In this document: positions 14,479 to 20,378 of the stretch, piece by piece
Layout: each line of letters opens with the position of its first letter
Position numbering within the stretch: the stretch's first letter is position 1
Assembly (NCBI GenBank): GCA_964536415.1
Contig: CAZHXN010000076.1
Span: 1-20,378 of the forward strand
Reading direction: 5' to 3'
Origin: Trichothermofontia sp964536415
GTDB lineage: Bacteria > Cyanobacteriota > Cyanobacteriia > B231
Length of the DNA: 20,378 bases
Position numbers and translations under genes: made by a program
The notes under the pieces: model-generated
Told to the model about the DNA's origin: nothing
Seen by the model: only the letters and a program-made list of their open reading frames with translations
Database searches by the model: none

Positions 14479-14840
14479 TGAGGCGTTCGGCTCCGGCGAT
14501 AGCTCAACGGTGGCCGCTGAGGGGTCCCGCCGGAAGAGGGAAGTTAGCTGATTCGCAAGGGGCACGGGATAACCGAATTTGAGCGAAAAACATGGCTTGA
14601 CTGCTTGCAAGCCAGTGGCAATTGTACCACGCAGCGTTAACGCTTTTTTTACGATCGCAGCTAATCGCAACCATCGATTACCAGTCCCGATCAGTAGGGG
14701 CGCTGGTTCAGTAGCGACTTTCCTCAGTTGAGGGAACACGGGGGGCATCTCACTTGTGCGACCCTCACCCTCAATTCCTCTCTCAGGACGGGAGATGAGG
14801 GCTGCCGGTTGGCCAACTGAGATGCTCCCAAGACGGGTGA
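14479..14840 (-). promoter_or_regulatory. Leader and probable promoter region of the atp operon
   Basis: No gene is seen here if atpI starts at 14478. Reading along the minus strand: a degenerate dispersed repeat (14801-14762); an A7 run next to the perfect 12-bp palindrome AGCGTTAACGCT (14633-14644); a TACAAT -10-like box (14626-14621, 5 of 6 bases) with a predicted start near 14614; and a hairpin with stem GGCTTG/CAAGCC (14594-14599 and 14608-14613) right at that start. The leader would be about 136 bases. The palindrome sits in the -10/-35 spacer, a good place for an operator. Promoter identity is inference. Confidence 0.4.
14762..14801. repeat. Degenerate intergenic dispersed repeat with hairpin potential
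   Basis: The segment begins CCCTCACCCTCAATTCCTCT and ends CAGGACGGGAGATGAGGG; CCCTCA pairs with TGAGGG and TCTC with GAGA. Similar 'CCCTCAnCCCnnnCCCnTCTCCCnGGACGGGAGA' sequences are, from memory, common between genes in filamentous cyanobacteria. Only this copy is in the window. Confidence 0.45.
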
Positions 14841-14913
14841 TGGAGAATAGGGGACTCGAACCCCTGACCTCTGCGGTGCGATCGCAGCGCTCTACCAACT
14901 GAGCTAATTCCCC
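14841..14913 (-). tRNA. tRNA-Ala (anticodon CGC)
   Basis: The 73-base gene folds into a full cloverleaf. The acceptor stem is GGGGAAT/ATTCTCC with the G3:U70 pair that defines alanine tRNAs and discriminator A73. The D arm is GCTC-AGTTGGTA-GAGC. The anticodon stem CTGCG/CGCAG has loop ATCGCAC, with anticodon CGC at 14880-14878. The T arm is AGGGG-TTCGAGT-CCCCT. CCA is not encoded. It reads the codon GCG. A HIP1 octamer (14878-14885) covers the anticodon. The gene lies between rsmG and the atp operon on the same strand. Confidence 0.95.
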
Positions 14914-14924
14914 AAAGCAGTTCT

Positions 14925-14930
14925 ATTTTA
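14925..14930 (-). promoter_or_regulatory. Candidate -10 box of tRNA-Ala
   Basis: TAAAAT on the minus strand lies 12 bases before the tRNA 5' end, in the 48-base gap after rsmG. The -35 position is weak, so the tRNA may instead be cut from an rsmG transcript. Confidence 0.35.
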
Positions 14931-14961
14931 GTCCGTTTCGTCTGAACAGGCATCCTCGCGC

Positions 14962-15777
14962 CTAGGGGAGGGGAGATTGGGCTGGAATCCCCACTCTTCG
15001 TGGAAACTGGCTAGGGGTGGGGGTCTGCTTCCGTAGGTACACCAGGTGCCGCAAACTCCCACTGAGGGGTGTCTGGAAGCGCTCCGTTACCGCCAGACTG
15101 CCGCCCAATTGCTGGCTGGCAACCGATAACGCGTCTGCCTCCTCTACTGCCCAATTACCTCGATAAAGGACGGCCCAGCCCCCTGGCTTCACTAAGGGTA
15201 GGGCATATTCCGCACATACGGTTGCAGGGCCCACCGCCCGAATCACGGCTAAATCATACTGTTCCCGGTGGTCAGGCCGTTGTCCCATTGCCTCTACACG
15301 ATCGACCACGGTTGTGACCGTGGCCAACTCCAACCCCGATCGCAGGGTGTCTACAAAGGCCAATTTCTTGTGGGTCGAATCGAGGAGCGTGACTTGCCAG
15401 TGGGGGCAGACGATCGCGATTGGGAGGCCCGGAAAGCCTGCGCCGGTGCCAATATCAATCACCCGTCCGGTGTCGGGAAACGGCGGCGTGTTCGGCAATG
15501 ACAGGGGGGGGACCTCCGATCGGCGATCGGGGGTTAGCCGGAGGAAATGCACGATCCCCCGTAGGGAATCCCACAAATGCTTCTCCCAGAATGCCGATGG
15601 TTCGGTAATACGGGTTAGGTTTAACTGGCGATTCCCTGCAAGCACCGCCTGATAGAGCGTCTGGAAAGCTTGCTCCTGATCCGAGGAGGGTTGCCACCCC
15701 AGGGAAGCTAGCCAAACCGCCGCCCAATCTGCAAAGGGTGAGGGAACAGTGGCAGAGACAGCAGGGGTAGAGGACAT
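14962..15777 (-). CDS. rsmG: 16S rRNA (guanine-527 N7)-methyltransferase RsmG (GidB)
   Basis: RsmG methylates G527 of 16S rRNA using S-adenosylmethionine. From the ATG at 15777 it has 271 residues. The SAM-binding motif is VIDIGTGAGFPGLPIAI (about 107-123), followed by the LLDSTHKKLAFVD segment and VEAMGQRP. NLTRI and FWEKHLWDSL are typical of the N-terminal part. Between the first helices and the SAM motif is an extra Pro/Ser/Arg-rich linker (RLTPDRRSEVPPLSLPNT), encoded by HIP1-like DNA, which makes the protein slightly long. The open frame reaches 15843, but those 22 residues look non-coding. No Shine-Dalgarno sequence is seen at either start. tRNA-Ala and the atp operon follow. Confidence 0.95.
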   Translation of the reverse strand: MSSTPAVSATVPSPFADWAAVWLASLGWQPSSDQEQAFQTLYQAVLAGNRQLNLTRITEPSAFWEKHLWDSLRGIVHFLRLTPDRRSEVPPLSLPNTPPFPDTGRVIDIGTGAGFPGLPIAIVCPHWQVTLLDSTHKKLAFVDTLRSGLELATVTTVVDRVEAMGQRPDHREQYDLAVIRAVGPATVCAEYALPLVKPGGWAVLYRGNWAVEEADALSVASQQLGGSLAVTERFQTPLSGSLRHLVYLRKQTPTPSQFPRRVGIPAQSPLP

Positions 15778-15997
15778 GGTTACGTTTGGTCGATCGGTCA
15801 GGTTGCTGGACACTGGGTTACCGGTGCAAAGTGATGGGATCACAACGATGGTGCCTGCGGATGGCAGGCCAGATACCTACCCCCACTCTATTTCGATCGC
15901 AGTCTTGATCGCAGGCCAGATGTCTACCCTAGCATTCCGAGTCTGTTGAGCAAGCAGCTGATTCTGCCCCAGACAACAGCACCCCCAAGTCAAGTGT

Positions 15998-16675
15998 CTA
16001 GGGCGTCAAGATCAATTGCCATTCCCCGTTGGGTTGCTGCCAAACGGGGGCAGGGGTTTCCCCGACCACATAGGGACCCCAGTAACGGCGTGACCCATCC
16101 TGGGCAAAGGCCACCAACACATCCCCCGGCTGCAACCGTAACTCCTGTTCCGGCAACGACAGAATTAGCCCACTGTTACTGCCTTCCTGGGGCGCAAAAT
16201 CCCAATGTACAGGTTCATCGTAGGTGGGGATGTCTTTGGTGGGGATGTCTTCAGCATTCGCTTGGGTATGTTGACTTAGGAGCGCCACCCGAATCGGATG
16301 CTCAGTGCGATTACTCACCCGTAGGCTACCCAAGTTGGGAGTAGAGGCAACCGCTGTCGGTGCGGCTGGCGCAGGAACCGCCATCGGTGGGGGAGTTTGC
16401 TCCACGGGGGCAGGGGCGGGGGGGGATAGGCTAGCCGCAGGGGACGGGGCGGGCAAAGGGATGGGCGGAGATACCCGTTCTGGACGTAGGGCATCGGGCA
16501 GGATGGTAGAGTCGATCGCGGTATTCGTGGGGCCAATGGGGACGCGTTGCAAGCCCCAGAGAAGCAATGGCAGACAAGCCCCTATACCCAGAAAAACCAT
16601 TAACCACAGTCGGCGTGACGCGATCGCAGCAGGGTATACTCTCTGTGTTACTTCTCGCCATTGCTCACCTCGCAT
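15998..16675 (-). CDS. Membrane-anchored proline-rich protein of unknown function, 225 aa
   Basis: Not recognised as a named family. It has a short cytoplasmic N-terminus (about 22 residues), a single membrane helix (about 24-42, LWLMVFLGIGACLPLLLWGL), a Pro/Ala-rich linker (about 64-107), and a C-terminal domain of about 110 residues. That domain contains GSLRVSNRTEHPIRVALLS, LRLQPGDVLVAFAQDGSRRYWGPYVVGE and WQLILTP. It looks like a small beta-rich periplasmic or lumenal domain. A short internal duplication gives DIPTKDIPTY. The layout suggests an anchor, a flexible spacer and a binding domain outside the cytoplasm. The gene is divergent from ycf20 with a 151-base gap and is not obviously in an operon with rsmG. 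Confidence 0.75.
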   Translation of the reverse strand: MRGEQWREVTQRVYPAAIASRRLWLMVFLGIGACLPLLLWGLQRVPIGPTNTAIDSTILPDALRPERVSPPIPLPAPSPAASLSPPAPAPVEQTPPPMAVPAPAAPTAVASTPNLGSLRVSNRTEHPIRVALLSQHTQANAEDIPTKDIPTYDEPVHWDFAPQEGSNSGLILSLPEQELRLQPGDVLVAFAQDGSRRYWGPYVVGETPAPVWQQPNGEWQLILTP

Positions 16676-16774
16676 ACAACCCCGATCGCCCCTGCGCCTG
16701 ATAGCCTTCTCTCTCCATACTACTCACAAGCGCTAGCCCCTAACACACGTCGCTGGGCTGAATTAAGGTTGAAT

Positions 16775-16791
16775 TCAGGATTATCTCCTGA
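16775..16791. promoter_or_regulatory. Dyad upstream of ycf20
   Basis: TCAGGA (16775-16780) and TCCTGA (16786-16791) form a perfect 6-bp inverted repeat with 5 bases between, 35 bases before the ycf20 ATG. It could be an operator or a leader hairpin; no known consensus is recognised. Confidence 0.3.
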
Positions 16792-16826
16792 CGTGTCCCT
16801 AGCCCGCTTTTCTTGCATTCTCCCCT

Positions 16827-17159
16827 ATGCAAAATACTCGCCTCAACCGCTTATTGGACGTTACCCTCGACCAAATTCGGAACCAACTGCGCAATCCCTG
16901 GCGACGGTTGTCAGTCCTGAGTATCAGCCTGCTGTTCGGCAACTTTGCTGCCAATGTGTTTACGACCTTTGTGGGGCAAGCTGGGCGTCAGGACGCAGTG
17001 GCCGCAATCGTGCTAGTGATCTTATTAGAAATCATCAACCGGCTGTTCTATCGCCCGAACCGCCGCCCGGAGTTTGCCCTGGGTTGGGAAGCCCTCAACA
17101 GTTTTAAGCTGGGGGTTACCTACGCGCTCTTCCTAGAAGCCTTCAAGATTGGCTCTTAA
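16827..17159 (+). CDS. ycf20: DUF565 / Ycf20 family protein
   Basis: The 110-residue protein matches the Ycf20 (DUF565) family of cyanobacteria and plastids: TRLNRLLD near the start, NPWRRLSVLSISLLFGNF (24-41) leading into the first membrane helix, a second helix (AAIVLVILLEIINRLFY, about 59-75) and the ending EALNSFKLGVTYALFLEAFKIGS. In algae and plants members affect thermal dissipation of light energy; the molecular role in cyanobacteria is not settled. The ATG at 16827 is the first Met and fits the family start. A weak hairpin (AACCC 17158-17162, GGGTT 17171-17175) followed by TCT may end the transcript before the convergent trpE. Confidence 0.88.
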   Translation: MQNTRLNRLLDVTLDQIRNQLRNPWRRLSVLSISLLFGNFAANVFTTFVGQAGRQDAVAAIVLVILLEIINRLFYRPNRRPEFALGWEALNSFKLGVTYALFLEAFKIGS

Positions 17160-17304
17160 CCCCTAACCGAGGGTTTCTAAGCACTGAGTTCGGGATAGGG
17201 CAAGCGTCGCATCAACCACTGGGCTAGCGGTCAGGGTAGCCGACAAGATGCCGACTCCAGATACCCAACTCAACGCATTGAGCCAACGGCGGGATCTGCC
17301 TGCC

Positions 17305-18867
17305 TTATCCCAAACTACGGATCGCCTCCAGCAACCCCCTAGCCTTGTTGAGGGTTTCCTCATATTCGCGATCGGGGTCAGAATCGGCCACTAAACCAGC
17401 CCCCGCCTGCACACTCACCCGCTGCTGGCCATCGGGCTGTCGCTGCACCACCATCGTGCGAATCGTGATCGCCGTATTCAATTGGCCCTCAAAGTCGTAG
17501 TATCCATAGACGCCCGAATAGGGACCCCGATAGGCCGGTTCCAGGTCGTGAATAATTTCCATTGCTCGAATCTTGGGGGCACCGCTGACGGTCCCTGCCG
17601 GGAAACATGCCTTCAGGAGATCCCAGGCGGTTTTATCCGGGGCCAGTTCCCCCACCACATTGCTGACGATATGCATGACGTGGGAGTAGCGCTCGATCAC
17701 CATGAGTTCATCCACCCGCACACTGCCCTTAACACAGACCCGCCCTAAATCGTTGCGGCCCAGGTCCACCAGCATCACATGCTCCGCAATTTCCTTCGGA
17801 TCCTGGAGCAGTTCTTCTGCTAGGGCGATATCTTCGGTGGGGGTTTGTCCCCGGGGGCGGGTCCCCGCGATCGGACGCACGGTCGCTTGCAACGGCCCCT
17901 CCGGCGTTAGGCGTTCGGCCTTAACCATCACCTCTGGGCTGGATCCAATCAACTGCCAGTCGTTGAAATGGAAGTAGGCCATGTAGGGTGACGGGTTGAT
18001 CAATCGCAGCGATCGGTAGAGTGCAAAGGGATGCCCGTCATAGTCAGCACTGAGGCGCTGGGACAGCACTACCTGGAAAATGTCCCCCGCCCGAATGTGT
18101 GCCTTAGCCTTAAGAACATTGGCACAGAACTGTTCCCGGCTGGTATTGCTGGTATAGGGTAAGGCAGCTTGGGGACTGGCTCCCCGCTGAGCGAGGGGCA
18201 CCGGGGGCGTCCACTCCAGGAGGGTGTCGCGCTGGGAAAGGGGGGTGCGCAGTTTTTCGACTAACTGTTTGACCCGATCGCAGGCTTGGACATAGACCCG
18301 TTGCAGATCCGGTTCGGCTTGGAGATCGGCATAGGCGATCGCCCAGATCTTGCGCTTAACCTGATCAAAAATCAGCAGATTGTCCACCTGCATCCAGAGG
18401 CCATCGGGGGGAATGGCCTCTCCCGGTATCCCCCGCTGCTCCAGTGGGTAGATGGGGACCCGTGGTTCGATCCAGTGGATTAACTCATACCCCCAGAATC
18501 CAAATAACCCGCCAATCCCCGGCGGTAGCTGCGGTAATTTCACCGGACGATAGGGTTTGAGACAATCCGCCAGAATGGTGAACGGATCACCCGTAAACAC
18601 CTGGGTCGTGCCATCGCGATAGGTCTGCACCGTGCGATCGCCCCGTGCCTCCAACGTCCAAAGGGGATCACAGCCCAAGAGACTGTAGCGACCCAACCGT
18701 TCCCCCCCCTCGACCGATTCCAGCAAAAAGCTATAGGGATGACCGGCACACACGCGGTACCAAGCGGACACGGGGGTATCGAGATCGGCCACCCACTCTT
18801 GATAAACCGGGACAAAATTACCCTGACGGGCCAGTGCCGCAAATTGGGAAAAATCGGGAAGGATCAT
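17305..18867 (-). CDS. trpE: Anthranilate synthase component I
   Basis: TrpE makes anthranilate from chorismate with ammonia from the TrpG glutaminase, the first step of tryptophan synthesis. The 520-residue protein has the tryptophan-feedback motif HPYSFLLES (44-52), and the chorismate-binding core with SPEVMVKAE, RPIAGTRPRG, VDLGRNDLGRV, FPAGTVSGAPK and GAGLVADSDPDREYEET. LLES and the long N-terminal domain favour TrpE over para-aminobenzoate or isochorismate synthase. No fused glutaminase domain is present. It follows psaD on the same strand after 203 bases; psaD-trpE neighbourhood is also known from Synechocystis 6803. A GTTAACGGTTAAC element lies 14 bases before the start. Confidence 0.96.
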   Translation of the reverse strand: MILPDFSQFAALARQGNFVPVYQEWVADLDTPVSAWYRVCAGHPYSFLLESVEGGERLGRYSLLGCDPLWTLEARGDRTVQTYRDGTTQVFTGDPFTILADCLKPYRPVKLPQLPPGIGGLFGFWGYELIHWIEPRVPIYPLEQRGIPGEAIPPDGLWMQVDNLLIFDQVKRKIWAIAYADLQAEPDLQRVYVQACDRVKQLVEKLRTPLSQRDTLLEWTPPVPLAQRGASPQAALPYTSNTSREQFCANVLKAKAHIRAGDIFQVVLSQRLSADYDGHPFALYRSLRLINPSPYMAYFHFNDWQLIGSSPEVMVKAERLTPEGPLQATVRPIAGTRPRGQTPTEDIALAEELLQDPKEIAEHVMLVDLGRNDLGRVCVKGSVRVDELMVIERYSHVMHIVSNVVGELAPDKTAWDLLKACFPAGTVSGAPKIRAMEIIHDLEPAYRGPYSGVYGYYDFEGQLNTAITIRTMVVQRQPDGQQRVSVQAGAGLVADSDPDREYEETLNKARGLLEAIRSLG

Positions 18868-18880
18868 GAAGGCAGTTGGG

Positions 18881-18893
18881 GTTAACGGTTAAC
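18881..18893. promoter_or_regulatory. Palindromic GTTAAC pair before trpE
   Basis: GTTAACGGTTAAC is nearly symmetric, built of two self-complementary GTTAAC units sharing one G spacer, 14 bases before the trpE ATG on the minus strand. It could be an operator or translation-affecting element; no known regulator is assigned. The rest of the psaD-trpE gap shows no gene. Confidence 0.3.
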
Positions 18894-19070
18894 TAAGGGC
18901 AAATACAGGCCACATCCCAGTCTAGCCTTTCCGTGGAACAGCCCCTATGAAAAGAAACCCCCACGCTTGCTGGCCGACAGGACAGACAACAACCGCAGGG
19001 ATTCTGGTTAAAGCAATACAAGAGGGTTTGACGGCTTGGATGAGCCTACCGAGCCATCTCAGAAGCAACC

Positions 19071-19505
19071 CTAAGCATCATAAGCATCATAGGGCTTCTT
19101 CGTGCTGAACTTGATCTTGGCGGGTTCCAGATTCTTGCCGATGCTGTGATCGACCTTACCAATTGGCTCCCGACCTTCGTTGACCTTCTCAGGGAAGACC
19201 CCATCAGCCGGATGGAGGTATTGAATGTCACCACTGGGGAAAATGCGATAGATTTTATAATCTTCAATTTTCGGCTTGAATTTAGTCCGTAATTGAGTCC
19301 CCAGCGCCAGACACTGCTCCTTACGAGCCAGGTAAAGGAGATTTTCACCCGCATGCATAATGGCAGCACCGCCCGTCGGCAGTTCAAAGACCTGCTCCTT
19401 TGAGCTAGTCCAAGTGATCGCGTATTTTTCTTCCACGTCTGCCTTGGACAGCAAACCGCCGGTGCTGCCACCGAACTTGGGCGTTTGTCCAGTGAGTGTA
19501 GTCAT
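19071..19505 (-). CDS. psaD: Photosystem I reaction centre subunit II (PsaD)
   Basis: PsaD lies on the cytoplasmic face of photosystem I and docks ferredoxin together with PsaC and PsaE. The 144-residue protein shows TPKFGGSTGGLLSKADVEEKYAITW, the EQVFELPTGGAAIMHAGENLLYLARKEQCLALG core, and basic segments TKFKPKIEDYKIYRIFPSGD and HSIGKNLEPAKIKF. Length is normal. The C-terminus ends KKPYDAYDA. The last YDA arises from a 9-bp duplication next to the stop. The ATG at 19505 gives the expected MTTLTGQTP start. The upstream region holds a perfect HLR1 repeat and a dyad. The gene is divergent from a small Gly/Phe-repeat gene and upstream of trpE. Confidence 0.98.
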   Translation of the reverse strand: MTTLTGQTPKFGGSTGGLLSKADVEEKYAITWTSSKEQVFELPTGGAAIMHAGENLLYLARKEQCLALGTQLRTKFKPKIEDYKIYRIFPSGDIQYLHPADGVFPEKVNEGREPIGKVDHSIGKNLEPAKIKFSTKKPYDAYDA

Positions 19506-19568
19506 GAACTATCTCTCTACAACGGTTTTACGAAATCCTATCACTGGGATTAGGACCTACTACACGCT

Positions 19569-19597
19569 TTGTCAGGAAGCGTAACAGTTCTTGACAA
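19569..19597. promoter_or_regulatory. Inverted repeat in the psaD upstream region
   Basis: TTGTCAGGAA (19569-19578) and TTCTTGACAA (19588-19597) are inverted copies with one mismatch in 10 and a 9-base spacer. Each arm contains a -35-like TTGTCA or TTGACA, so the dyad may combine an operator with divergent -35 boxes. It lies 64-92 bases before the psaD ATG. On the plus strand TTGACA (19591) with GATCAT 18 bases on could be a promoter for the gene at 19784. Confidence 0.35.
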
Positions 19598-19638
19598 CCT
19601 GGCCCCATCCCCGTGATCATCTCCCTAACCTGAATCCG

Positions 19639-19656
19639 TTTGTAAAATTATGTAAA
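19639..19656 (-). promoter_or_regulatory. HLR1 element (RpaB-binding site) between psaD and the divergent gene
   Basis: The minus strand reads TTTACATA-AT-TTTACAAA, an exact fit to the HLR1 consensus (G/T)TTACA(T/A)(T/A) twice with a 2-base spacer. HLR1 sites in photosystem I gene promoters bind the response regulator RpaB, which activates under low light and is released under high light. The orientation points towards psaD, 134 bases from its ATG. The centre is also about 61 bases from the start predicted by a TATAAA box (19697-19702) on the plus strand, so the divergent gene might be controlled too. Confidence 0.65.
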
Positions 19657-19783
19657 TAAAACCCGTCGATTCAGCCAGAATAGCCCGTTAAAATCTTATA
19701 AATGACATAAATGTTCATGAATAGCTAGTGATCGGCTAGCGATCGGCCAGTACACAGACCAGCGCATTTAGGAGTATTCGGGC

Positions 19784-20245
19784 ATGTTTGGCTTTATTAA
19801 GAAATTATTCGGTGGTCTCTTTGGTTTCCTGGGTGGTCTCTTTGGTTTCCTGGGCGGCCTCTTTGGCGGCAAAAAATCTGGCAAGAAATCGAAGGATTCG
19901 GGTTATTTCCTGGAGTTTGAAGACGCACAAGGTATCGGTAATGCCCCAGCAAAACCAGAGGCGGCAACGCCCAACGTGGCTCAAACATCGACTCCAGAAG
20001 CACCAGCGCCAGTGGTGGCTGTTGCCGCGGGTCAGCCGGAGATCCCTGCGACTGCACCCGCTCCGGCAGTAAAGCCTGTTGCAGTGGTCCCCAAACCAGC
20101 CCCCGTTGCAGCCACTAAGCCAGCCGTTCCTGCGGGGCCAGCGACCTTTGCACCCCAGTACCTCGCTCCCAAGCCGACCAACAGCCGCCGCCGTCCTGGC
20201 CCTAGCCTGTCTCCTTATCTGACGATGGCTAAGCAGATGCGTTAG
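19784..20245 (+). CDS. Small protein with Gly/Phe heptad repeat, Pro/Ala linker and basic tail, 153 aa
   Basis: Function unknown. Residues 1-29 are an aromatic, glycine-rich repeat: after MFGFIKKLF come GGLFGFL twice and GGLFGG, then a Lys-rich patch. This could insert into or lie on a membrane. SGYFLEFEDAQGIG follows, then a long Pro/Ala/Val linker (about 55-122). The conserved-looking tail is FAPQYLAPKPTNSRRRPGPS plus LSPYLTMAKQMR. I recall similar RRRPGPS tails ending in a MA(R/K)Q motif in other cyanobacterial proteins, but cannot verify this. At DNA level GGTGGTCTCTTTGGTTTCCTG is repeated exactly (19811-19831, 19832-19852). GGAG lies 9 bases before the ATG. The gene is divergent from psaD and shares its HLR1-containing upstream region. 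Confidence 0.8.
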   Translation: MFGFIKKLFGGLFGFLGGLFGFLGGLFGGKKSGKKSKDSGYFLEFEDAQGIGNAPAKPEAATPNVAQTSTPEAPAPVVAVAAGQPEIPATAPAPAVKPVAVVPKPAPVAATKPAVPAGPATFAPQYLAPKPTNSRRRPGPSLSPYLTMAKQMR

Positions 20246-20281
20246 ATCCCGTTTGGGGTTATCGATGTGATATCCTCCCGA

Positions 20282-20305
20282 CGCTCACCCGAAACGGGTA
20301 GAGCG
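20282..20305. repeat. IS200/IS605-type end hairpin
   Basis: CGCTCACCCG, loop AAA, CGGGTAGAGCG form a stem of two 5-bp halves with one bulged A. Such a subterminal hairpin at the tnpB end is recognised by the Y1 transposase in this family. It also overlaps the tnpB stop codon. The exact element end lies a little further left, near 20260-20280, and cannot be fixed here. Confidence 0.6.
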
Positions 20306-20378
20306 CGGGCTTCCTAAGATCGCTCTTGGGGTTTCCTGCTTCATCGGGGTTCCCAGGGAACCTTCCTCCACAGGCAGT
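20285..20378 (-). mobile_element. tnpB: 3' end of tnpB (orfB) of an IS200/IS605-family element, cut by the window edge
   Basis: On the minus strand from base 20377 the frame reads LPVEEGSLGTPMKQETPRAI and continues LGSPRSTRFG before TGA (20287-20285). This is the familiar C-terminal tail of many cyanobacterial OrfB/TnpB proteins (RNA-guided nucleases of IS200/IS605 elements), lying after the nuclease domain. Only 30 codons are visible, so whether the gene is intact cannot be told. The end hairpin overlaps the stop. The 3' end of tnpB together with this end is where omega-RNA is normally made, so its scaffold should be here. The element lies 40 bases after the stop of the Gly/Phe-repeat gene. 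Confidence 0.7.

Noticed and set aside
14479..14898. N-terminal extension of atpI to 267 residues
   Set aside because: The extension runs through the tRNA-Ala gene and a dispersed repeat, and Atp1 proteins are normally about 120-130 residues.
17163..17363. Minus-strand open frame of 66 codons at the end of trpE
   Set aside because: It starts inside trpE in another frame, has no ribosome binding site and no recognisable sequence.
19788..20072. Alternative plus-frame of 94 codons over the Gly/Phe-repeat gene
   Set aside because: Its translation is rich in Arg, Gln and Trp and it is a frame shadow of the 153-residue gene, which has the ribosome binding site.
1..20378. CRISPR array, prophage or integrase-att arrangement
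   Set aside because: No regularly spaced repeats, cas genes, integrase, or tRNA-end duplication was seen; the tRNA-Ala 3' end has no visible second copy in the window.

Overview
The window is chromosomal DNA from a cyanobacterium. It carries the cytochrome b6f genes petC and petA, psaD next to trpE, the cyanobacterial atp operon with duplicated b and b' subunits, and the plastid-type genes ycf20 and DUF3067. The octamer GCGATCGC (HIP1), typical of many cyanobacteria, is frequent. The genus cannot be read from the sequence.

Layout. At 1-971 lies the C-terminal part of radA, then a small cyanobacterial hypothetical gene (1202-1609). This gene converges on the petC-petA operon (minus strand, 3401-1794), and a hairpin that could terminate both sits between them. 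Divergent from petC is a DUF3067 gene (3657-3971). An epoxide-hydrolase-like gene follows, overlapping a small unknown gene by 4 bases. The 3' end of that small gene overlaps the convergent miaA. From about 6400 to 8350 there is an AT-richer stretch without HIP1. It holds one frameshifted gene for an unusual protein with six tandem repeats of about 60 residues and a TPR-like tail. From 14478 down to 8438 runs the whole minus-strand atp operon: atpI, a, c, b', b, delta, alpha, gamma. Beta and epsilon are absent, as usual for cyanobacteria. tRNA-Ala(CGC) and rsmG lie directly upstream on the same strand. Next come a membrane-anchored proline-rich protein (minus), ycf20 (plus), trpE and psaD (both minus). 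Divergent from psaD is a gene for a small protein with a Gly/Phe heptad repeat. The right edge holds the last 30 codons of an IS200/IS605-type tnpB with its end hairpin.

How the genes work together. Most of the window serves photosynthetic energy conversion: cytochrome f and Rieske protein (b6f), PsaD (photosystem I docking of ferredoxin) and ATP synthase. Two regulatory signals support this. Direct repeats matching the HLR1 motif bound by the response regulator RpaB lie upstream of psaD (exact match) and petC (one mismatch). The petC copy is about 62 bases from a predicted transcription start.

Most worth a second look: the six-repeat protein and its single-base frameshift, the two HLR1 elements, the Gly/Phe-repeat protein facing psaD, and the tnpB tail with a possible omega-RNA. 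No complete new defence or metabolic system was found. The six-repeat protein is the best candidate for something undescribed. Family assignments are from memory of sequences, with no database search.
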